From MWCM01 sp964558315 (GTDB lineage: Bacteria; Patescibacteriota; UBA1384; XYA2-FULL-43-10): a stretch of DNA of 19,087 bases. The stretch covers positions 1 to 19,087 of the forward strand of contig CAZLCL010000013.1 in the NCBI GenBank assembly GCA_964558315.1, read 5' to 3'. Of this stretch, positions 13,088-19,087 are shown one piece after another. Made by a program: the position numbers and the translations under genes. The stretch's first letter is position 1, and each line of letters begins with the position of its first letter. The notes under the pieces were generated by a model that was not told the DNA's origin, made no database searches, and was given only the letters and a program-made list of their open reading frames with translations.

Positions 13088-14983
13088 TTAGCTGTCAAAT
13101 GGATCAATAAATATTTGTCTTTTAGGATCAGTTTTTTTAACGAATTTACAATTGATTTTGTGAATTTTTATAATATGGTCTTTTCCGATGTAACCGATAA
13201 TTTTTGAGGAACGGTTTGGATTGCAACATTTTGCGATTTGGCTTTTTAAGCCCATAAATTGATTGTTTTGCAAATCTCTAGCGGTAGATACCGGTTCTTT
13301 TTTCGAAATTTGAAATTTATAGTTCGGATAAATAGTTTTTATTAGGGTGTGTTTAGAAACGGAATGATTATAGAGAGCTATAAGCAAATCATTAAAAGAC
13401 TTATATGGCAATCGTGACTGTGATAATAAATGAGAAGCTGTTATTTCACTAACGTCCGGCAAGTTAAATTCTTTTTTGATGTTATTAAAAGAATCTCTTC
13501 CAAGTGATACTAATTTATCGTAATCAATTTTTTTTAAGAATTGTTTAATTTTTTGTTTGGCGTATGAGGTTTTACACAGTCTTAGCCAATTAATATTTGG
13601 TCTTGTTCTTTTTGAGGTTACAATTTCGACACTGTCTCCATTATTTAAAACTGTATCAATGCTAGATAAAATGCCATTTATTTTTGCCCCTGAACATTGA
13701 TCACCAATTCTTGTATGAACCCTATAAGCAAAGTCAAGCACGCTTGATCCTTTGGGCATGCTAAAAATATCGCCAGCTGGTGAAAAAATAAATATTCTAG
13801 TCACAAATAAATCACTTTTGATGTAATCTAAAAAATCTCTATTGCTATTAAGCTTACAGGCATTTTGCAGTTCTAGAAGCCACTCTTTTTGGCTCTTAGA
13901 AATCGCAAGTCTATTATCACTGGTTTTATAGTGCCAATGGGCCGCGGCTCCAAATTCTGCATGACGATGCATTTCGGGTGTGCGTATTTGAACTTCAAAA
14001 ATATCATTTGGCGAGTTTTGAATAGTGGTGTGAAGAGATTGATATCCATTACCTTTTGGGCTAGCAATCATATCAATAATTCTGCCGGGCATAGGCTTAT
14101 ATATTTCATGTATTAACCCTAAAACTTGATAACAATTTTCGACTGTCGGCACGATAATTCTAATGCCATATAAATCATAAAAATTTATTTTGCTGGTTTC
14201 TTTTTCTGTTTTTAATTTGCTATAAATGCTATATAAATGCTTAATTCTGCCTTGAATTTTTACATAAGCCATGTTTTTTTGTGACAAGAAATTTTTAATT
14301 TCAGCGGTTTTTTGATCAATAAAATTATCATTAATTATTAGATTATTTTTAAAATATTTAATAAATTTTTTATACTCTTCGGGGTAAGCATAAGGAAAAG
14401 CCAAATCTTCAATTTTACTTTTAAGCTCAGACAACCCAATTCTTTCTGCAATTTGAGCATATATTAGAACGGACTCTAAAGCATAATATTTCTGTTTTGC
14501 TTGGCTTATCTGTTCTATGGTCTGCATATTATGCAAACGATCGAATAACTTAATGATCATTACTCTCATATCAGACGAGAGAGAAAGCAATAATTTTCGA
14601 TAATTATCAATTCGATCAAAACAAAAATCTTCGTTCCCAAAAAATAATGATTTATTAATTATTGGCACGCTTGAAATTTTTTTAATTCCTTTTACTAGAG
14701 ATGAAATTTCCGTGCCAAATAGCTTCTGAATATTGTCATATCCCATGCTTTCATCCAATGTAATGTGATGTAGTAACGTGGCGGATACCATGACAAAATC
14801 AAATTCGCGATTTGATAAAGATTGAGCTACGGCTAAAGAGTGTTCAAAGCTAGTAGTGTTGATTTTATTATTGTCACTGCTGGCATGATGTTCAATATAA
14901 TTAAGAACAGATATAATTGTCTCCTTCTGGTTCTGGGGATATTGATCTATTGAGCTTATAAATGTTTCTCGTAAAGAAACCAT
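13088..14983 (-). CDS. Rel/SpoT-family (p)ppGpp synthetase with degenerate hydrolase motif
   Basis: Stringent-response enzyme, 631 residues versus about 720-750 for full-length Rel. The HD hydrolase domain (about 25-195) keeps His48 and FDRLHNM (Asp148) but reads His72-His73 where the HD pair is expected, and the following Glu-Asp is lost. The synthetase domain (about 225-355) keeps RIKHLYSIYSK (Arg246, Lys248), YDLYGIRIIV (Asp270), SPKGNGYQSLHT and EVQIRT (Glu330); its RXKD position reads Arg-Ile-Ile-Asp (301-304). A TGS domain (about 395-457), a helical region, and a zinc-finger-like KCCNP...IHKINC (Cys586, Cys587, His608, Cys612) follow. The protein ends soon after, with no ACT/RRM domain. 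The expected profile is synthesis with impaired hydrolysis. ATG start, no ribosome site, 14 bp after clpC. Confidence 0.93.
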   Translation of the reverse strand: MVSLRETFISSIDQYPQNQKETIISVLNYIEHHASSDNNKINTTSFEHSLAVAQSLSNREFDFVMVSATLLHHITLDESMGYDNIQKLFGTEISSLVKGIKKISSVPIINKSLFFGNEDFCFDRIDNYRKLLLSLSSDMRVMIIKLFDRLHNMQTIEQISQAKQKYYALESVLIYAQIAERIGLSELKSKIEDLAFPYAYPEEYKKFIKYFKNNLIINDNFIDQKTAEIKNFLSQKNMAYVKIQGRIKHLYSIYSKLKTEKETSKINFYDLYGIRIIVPTVENCYQVLGLIHEIYKPMPGRIIDMIASPKGNGYQSLHTTIQNSPNDIFEVQIRTPEMHRHAEFGAAAHWHYKTSDNRLAISKSQKEWLLELQNACKLNSNRDFLDYIKSDLFVTRIFIFSPAGDIFSMPKGSSVLDFAYRVHTRIGDQCSGAKINGILSSIDTVLNNGDSVEIVTSKRTRPNINWLRLCKTSYAKQKIKQFLKKIDYDKLVSLGRDSFNNIKKEFNLPDVSEITASHLLSQSRLPYKSFNDLLIALYNHSVSKHTLIKTIYPNYKFQISKKEPVSTARDLQNNQFMGLKSQIAKCCNPNRSSKIIGYIGKDHIIKIHKINCKFVKKTDPKRQIFIDPFDS

Positions 14984-14997
14984 GTCGCAGTCTGATT

Positions 14998-16273
14998 TTA
15001 ATTGATATTAAAGCGAACTTGATCAGCTGATATGTCTAAAAATATTTTATTTCCTTGAACATATTCCCCCCTTAAAATTAATTCAGATAATGGATTTTCA
15101 ATAGTATCTGAAATGATTTTTCTCATTGGTCTGGCTCCGTAATCGGGTTTGTAGCCTTTTTGAGCTAGCCATTTAACAAGTTTGTCGCTTACATCAATAA
15201 AAATTTCATTCTTCTGTAAACGTTGTTTTAGTTTGTTTAATTCTAGTTTAGCGATCTTTTCTACAGTTTTTTCGTTTAGGGGTTTAAAAATTATTATGCC
15301 ATCCAAACGGTTGATAAATTCGGGTTTAAAATGTTTTTCGATGCTGTCGTTGACTTTTTCTGCCATTTTTTGATAACGATTTGAATCGGCAGACGAATTA
15401 ATATTATCATTAAAGCCAATAGAGGAGCTGGAATTTAGTAAATCAGTTCCCAGATTAGAGGTGAGAACGATTAAGGTGTTGCGGAAATTTACTTTCCTAC
15501 CTTTAGCATCGGTTAATTCCCCATCTTCCATAATTTGAAGCAGGATATTAAAAACGTCGGGATGGGCTTTTTCTATTTCGTCAAAAAGCACAATAGAATA
15601 GGGTTGTCTTCTGACTCTTTCAGTAAGCTGTCCTCCCTCTTCGTATCCGATATAGCCTGCGGGAGCGCCGACAAGGCGAGACACGTTGTGCTTTTCCATA
15701 AATTCTGACATATCAATTTTGACCAATGATTTTTCGGAACCAAATATCTCGCGAGCCAAAACTTTTACTAATTCGGTTTTACCAACTCCGGTCGGGCCTA
15801 AAAATATAAACGAGCCCATTGGCCTATTGGGATTTGATATTCCGACTCTCGATCTTTTAATGGCTGAAGTTATCTGCTCGACAGCAGAATCTTGTCCTAT
15901 GATATGTTTTTTAATAGTTTTTTCTAAATTCAAATATCTGTTTTTTTCTTGTAAATCTAAATTTGTAACAGGTATTCCTGTCCATTTTGAAACAATAAGC
16001 GCAATATCTTGCTCGGAAATTACCGGCAAATTTTTTACTTTGTTGGTTTTCTCTAATGCGGCAATTTTTTCCGAAATTGCTAGCTCTTTTTGACGTAAAA
16101 AAGTTGCCTTCTCATAATGTTCGCTACTAACAGCATCATCCTTTTTCTTTATTGTTTCTTTAAGTTCCTTATAAAGAGTATTCAACTTAGAATTGTGGTT
16201 GGCTCGCATTTTTCGTGCCGCCGCCGCTTCATCTATTAAATCTATTGCCTTATCGGGTAGGAATCTATCTTGA
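14998..16273 (-). CDS. clpC: ClpC ATPase, C-terminal part (same gene as 16374-17648)
   Basis: The second part of one clpC gene, cut by the artificial gap. Using merged numbering (831 residues after removing the gap and one 55-bp duplicate), it holds the short middle domain with a UVR-like helix pair (about 435-485), typical of ClpC rather than ClpB. The second AAA+ domain follows: Walker A GPTGVGKT (566-573), pore loop GYIGYE (613-618), Walker B FDE (Asp638/Glu639) and the sensor VLTSN. An Ile-Gly-Phe tripeptide (692-694) sits in the loop that docks ClpP in unfoldases, so it should partner with a ClpP protease encoded elsewhere. Reading continues in frame from DEAAA across the join into ARKMRAN. 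The Met at 16209 is internal and not a real start. Confidence 0.93.
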
Positions 16274-16373
16274 NNNNNNNNNNNNNNNNNNNNNNNNNNN
16301 NNNNNNNNNNNNNNNNNNNNNNNNNNNNNNNNNNNNNNNNNNNNNNNNNNNNNNNNNNNNNNNNNNNNNNNNN
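16274..16373. other. 100-N scaffold gap with identical 55-bp flanks (assembly artefact)
   Basis: Exactly 100 N. The 55 bases left of the gap (16219-16273) are identical to the 55 bases right of it (16374-16428). This is what happens when two de Bruijn contigs sharing a k-mer-length end are scaffolded without being merged. Removing the N run and one copy (155 bases) leaves the clpC frame open and restores the expected DEAAAARKMRA sequence at the junction between the first ATPase domain and the middle domain. Confidence 0.95.
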
Positions 16374-17648
16374 CGCCGCCGCTTCATCTATTAAATCTAT
16401 TGCCTTATCGGGTAGGAATCTATCTTGAATATAACGATTAGAAAGAACGGCGGCGGCTGTTAAGGCGCTGGCATGATAAATGACATGATGATGGCTTTCA
16501 TATTGTTTAGCTATGCCCTTTAAAATCTTTAAAGTATCATCAACTGTTGGTTCTGTAACAAGAACTGTTTGAAAGCGACGTTCAAAGGCGACATCTTTCT
16601 CGATATGTTTTTTATACTCATCGAGTGTGGTAGCCCCAATCACTCTTATCTCTCCTCTGGCTAATTTTGGTTTTAAAATATTGGCGGCATCTAAAGATCC
16701 TTCGGCGCTTCCTGCTCCGATTACAGTGTGTAATTCATCAATAAAAAGAATTGCATTTTTGTTTTTCTCGATTTCATCAAGCAGTTTTTTAATTCTAACT
16801 TCGAATTGACCACGATACATAGTTCCCGCCAATAAAGCGGAAAGATCGAGAGAATAAATCTCCTTGCCGTTAATTGCTGAAGGAACTTTACCTTCGTGGA
16901 TTTTTAAAGCTAATCCTTCGATGATAGCTGTTTTACCCACACCTGGTTCCCCGATTAAAACCGGATTATTTTTTTTACGACGAATTAAAATTTGAATTAT
17001 TCGTTCGATTTCTGAACTTCTACCAATAACAGGGTCAATCTTTCCCTTTGCCGCCATCTCAGAAATATTAATAGTAAATTCTTTAATTGCACTCTTATCT
17101 TTTTTGGTTTTTAAACCAGCACCAACCATATTAGGAAAAGGAGAAATATTTTCGATATCAATCCCCTCCTCTATCTCTTCTGATTTATCATTGGGCTGGG
17201 TTTCTTGATGAATAGTTCTATCGGCTTGGCCGAATACAGCTTCGATCTGTTTTTTTATCTCTTTAGGATTTATACCCATTCTTTCAATAATGTTGTATGA
17301 ATTAAACTTTTTATTTGATATAAGGGCCAATAACAGATGTTCACAATCAATATGTGAATGTTTATGTTTCATTGCAAACTGCACCGCAAGTTTGATTGAT
17401 TCTTTAGCGTTTTCGTTTACGCCATTAATTTGACCTTTACGGCTAACCAAGCTTGACACCAGTTGCGCTCTTTCGATTGAAATATCAAACATTAATAAAA
17501 TATCATTAGCAAGAGTGCCTTTTTGCAATATTAAAGCTAATAATTGATGTTCTGTATCTATATTAGAGTTCTGTTCTTTAGAGATTCTCTCCGACATCAT
17601 CAAAGCTTGCCGCAAATTTGGTGAAAATTTTGAAAATATATTATCCAT
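16374..17648 (-). CDS. clpC: ClpC ATPase, N-terminal part (same gene as 14998-16273)
   Basis: The first 425 residues of a Hsp100 unfoldase that feeds substrates to ClpP. A double Clp-N repeat (about 1-145: FSPNLRQALMMSERIS..., then ENAKESIKLAVQFAMKH...) is followed by a charged linker and the first AAA+ domain, with Walker A GEPGVGKT (233-240), Walker B LFIDE (Asp304/Glu305), GATT (338-341) and arginine finger candidates 357/358, ending at KAIDLIDEAAA. The ATG at 17648 has GGAG seven bases upstream. The reading frame carried across the N run is out of phase, so an apparent 468-residue product is false. nusA ends 79 bp upstream; that spacer holds a TCTATAG/CTATAGA inverted repeat (17695-17720) without a following U-tract. 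Confidence 0.94.
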
Positions 17649-17727
17649 TTATTTACTCCATAAATTGGCTACTAATTATTTTTTAGCAGATCTGTCTATA
17701 GTCGCTGGGAGTTCTATAGATTTGTGA

Positions 17728-18831
17728 TTATTCCGTGTTTTCGGAGTCTGTTGTTTCTGCGCTGTTCTTTGGTGCAGAGTCTTCTTCGTCGCTCTCTATG
17801 ATATCAATCCCCCAGCCGGTAAGTTTTGAGGCGAGTCTGACATTTTGTCCGCCTTTACCGATGGCCAGAGACAGATTTTCTTTATTGACTTTTACTGTGG
17901 CCTTGTGTTCTTTGGAAGAGATGTTAATCTCAATTGTTTTGGCCGGAGATAATGCATTCATAATAAATTGCTCGACATCTTCATCCCAAAGAACAATATC
18001 AATTTTTTCTTCCCCAATTTCATTCAAAATAGCTTGAACTCTGGTGCCCCGTTGGCCAACACAAGAACCTACAGGATCGATCCCCTCTTCGTTGGCGATC
18101 ACAGCGATTTTTGTTCTTGAGCCGGGTTCTCTGGCAATGCTTTTAATTTCAACTGTGCCCGAGGTGATCTCTGGCACCTCGCTTTCAAATAATCCGCGAA
18201 TCAAATTTTCATCAGCTCTTGATACAACAATCTGCGGTCCACGGGCATTTTCGCCTACCTCACGGACAAATATTTTAAGACGTTGCCCAATATAATAGCG
18301 TTCGTTTCTAATCTGATCTGAGGGATAAATTATACCATTGGCTTTTCCAAGCGATACAATAATATTTTTACCGTCAATCTGTTGCACAGAGGCCGATAAC
18401 ACACTCCCCTCTTTGTCTTTATATTCATCGAATAGCATTTCTCTTTCTGCTTCCCTGATTCTTTGGATAACAACCTGCTTAGCAGTTTGAGCCGCGATAC
18501 GGCCAAAATCATCCTCTTTAGGTTGTGGCACAACTATTTCTCCACCGATCTCGGCTTTTTTATCGAGCTTTCTGGCTTCAACAAGTGTAAGTTGTCTCTC
18601 TGTCTCCTCAACATCTTCGTCGCTTTCTACAATTTCGAATACGCGATAAACTTCGGCTGAGCCGGTTACGGGATCCATTTTTGCTCTCATTATCTGCTTA
18701 TTTTTGCCATAATCTTTACGATAAGCGGCGGCTATGGCGGCTTCTACGGCTTCGATAACTACCTCTTTTTTTAGACCCTTTTCTTCACAAATTTCCTCGA
18801 TTGCTTGCATAAACGATGTAGTTTTTACCAT
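17728..18831 (-). CDS. nusA: Transcription termination/antitermination factor NusA
   Basis: Binds RNA polymerase and modulates pausing, intrinsic termination and antitermination. 367 residues: N-terminal polymerase-binding domain (about 1-130), S1 domain (about 140-205), KH1 (about 210-285, with DPVGSCVGQRGTRVQAI) and KH2 (about 290-350, with SLAIGKGGQNVRLAS), then a short acidic tail. It lacks the C-terminal acidic repeats of E. coli NusA, as is usual outside Proteobacteria. ATG with AAAGGA five bases upstream. The usual neighbours rimP and infB are absent on the visible side and clpC follows instead. Its own promoter and a terminator-like leader hairpin are visible upstream. Confidence 0.96.
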   Translation of the reverse strand: MVKTTSFMQAIEEICEEKGLKKEVVIEAVEAAIAAAYRKDYGKNKQIMRAKMDPVTGSAEVYRVFEIVESDEDVEETERQLTLVEARKLDKKAEIGGEIVVPQPKEDDFGRIAAQTAKQVVIQRIREAEREMLFDEYKDKEGSVLSASVQQIDGKNIIVSLGKANGIIYPSDQIRNERYYIGQRLKIFVREVGENARGPQIVVSRADENLIRGLFESEVPEITSGTVEIKSIAREPGSRTKIAVIANEEGIDPVGSCVGQRGTRVQAILNEIGEEKIDIVLWDEDVEQFIMNALSPAKTIEINISSKEHKATVKVNKENLSLAIGKGGQNVRLASKLTGWGIDIIESDEEDSAPKNSAETTDSENTE

Positions 18832-18906
18832 GTTTTCCTTTCATAATATTCTTTAGCGCTATCGGCAGTTTCTATAAAATCTGCTGTATAAGCCTAATTT
18901 GTTAAT

Positions 18907-18933
18907 AAAAAATGGCGCCCAGCTGGCCACCAT
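18907..18933 (-). terminator. Terminator-like hairpin in the nusA leader (candidate attenuator)
   Basis: On the - strand ATGGTGGCC (18933-18925) pairs with GGCGCCAT (18919-18912), with one bulged G and one G-U pair, around the loop AGCTG. A run of six T overlaps the end of the stem (18912-18907). It lies about 20 nt after the predicted nusA start site and about 75 nt before the nusA ATG, so termination here would prevent nusA expression. It could instead end transcription from upstream. Confidence 0.6.
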
Positions 18934-18960
18934 AAAAACTATATCAAATCCATTAATATT

Positions 18961-18988
18961 ATCTTATCAAAAATATTTTAGTTGTCAA
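18961..18988 (-). promoter_or_regulatory. nusA: nusA promoter
   Basis: On the - strand a perfect -35 TTGACA (18988-18983), a 16-bp spacer and TAAGAT (18966-18961), with TG two bases before it giving an extended -10. Start expected near 18954, leaving a leader of about 120 nt before nusA. Confidence 0.7.
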
Positions 18989-19065
18989 TAGATCATTTTT
19001 TATTTTATTGGTTTTTACGCTCAAAAAGGGGGTATGCGGAGGTTGAGATACATCGGTAACAAATC

Positions 19066-19074
19066 TGGTATGAT
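19066..19074 (+). promoter_or_regulatory. Possible rightward extended -10 promoter at the window edge
   Basis: TGGTATGAT is an extended -10 match on the + strand. A TTGAGA at 19043-19048 is 20 bp away, too far for a standard -35. If real it would drive a gene beyond the window, divergent from nusA. Confidence 0.25.
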
Positions 19075-19087
19075 AGAACGTCAAAAC

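Noticed and set aside
14998..16209. A separate 403-residue ClpB/ClpC-like gene starting at 16209
   Set aside because: The Met is internal to ClpC; the upstream codons continue the expected DEAAAARK sequence, and there is no ribosome site.
16242..17648. A 468-residue Clp protein ending in KIDSYPIRQ
   Set aside because: This product reads through the 100-N gap in the wrong phase; the true protein continues in another frame after collapsing the duplicated 55 bp.
17695..17720. Terminator between nusA and clpC
   Set aside because: The 7-bp inverted repeat TCTATAG/CTATAGA is AT-rich and not followed by a U-tract on the - strand.
19043..19074. Full sigma70 promoter TTGAGA...TATGAT on the + strand
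   Set aside because: The spacer is 20 bp, so only the extended -10 was kept, with low confidence.

Overview
The window looks like a chromosomal segment of a small, AT-rich bacterial genome, most likely a member of the Candidate Phyla Radiation (Candidatus Patescibacteria), assembled from short reads. The grounds are inference: very compact, almost entirely one-strand gene packing with short spacers and overlaps; a mixture of weak or absent Shine-Dalgarno sites and ATG/GTG starts; DUF3048, LytR_C and small membrane proteins typical of these genomes; and a cluster of short palindromes around CACGCTAAAGCGTG of the kind I associate with Parcubacteria-like genomes. I cannot fix the phylum from sequence alone.

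Layout. Bases 1-300 hold a degenerate palindromic repeat cluster. A near-perfect sigma70 promoter (382-410) then starts a roughly 280-nt structured leader that ends at a membrane-anchored lytic-transglycosylase-like gene (699-1421, the only + strand gene). A strong bidirectional terminator (1426-1466) separates it from everything else, which reads on the - strand. From right to left these are: nusA, clpC (interrupted only by an artificial scaffold gap), a Rel/SpoT homologue, hisS, a SpoU-family RNA methylase, lexA, an AbrB-like regulator, a DUF362 protein, a LytR_C membrane protein, a two- to three-helix membrane protein, a PPC/DUF296 protein, glutamate dehydrogenase, thioredoxin reductase, rarA, a DUF3048 protein and enolase.

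How the genes work together. The right half is an information and stress block: transcription elongation/termination (NusA), proteolysis (ClpC), (p)ppGpp metabolism (Rel), tRNA-His charging (HisS), RNA methylation (SpoU) and the SOS repressor LexA. The left half combines nitrogen/carbon metabolism (GDH, enolase), redox (TrxB), replication-fork rescue (RarA) and envelope proteins.

The most interesting signal is regulatory. Direct repeats of the form GTTC-N7-GTTC occur upstream of lexA (one perfect copy and one 7-of-8 copy in the opposite orientation) and again upstream of rarA, where the repeat overlaps the -35 of a promoter predicted to give a leaderless rarA mRNA. This matches the LexA operator architecture known from Alphaproteobacteria and suggests a small SOS regulon joining lexA and rarA. 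A second regulatory candidate is an intrinsic-terminator-like hairpin between the nusA promoter and nusA, suggesting attenuation/autoregulation. The 100-N gap in clpC is flanked by an identical 55-bp sequence on each side; collapsing it restores one uninterrupted 831-residue ClpC. The Rel homologue has a degenerate hydrolase motif (HH for HD), an altered RXKD motif and no C-terminal ACT/RRM domain.
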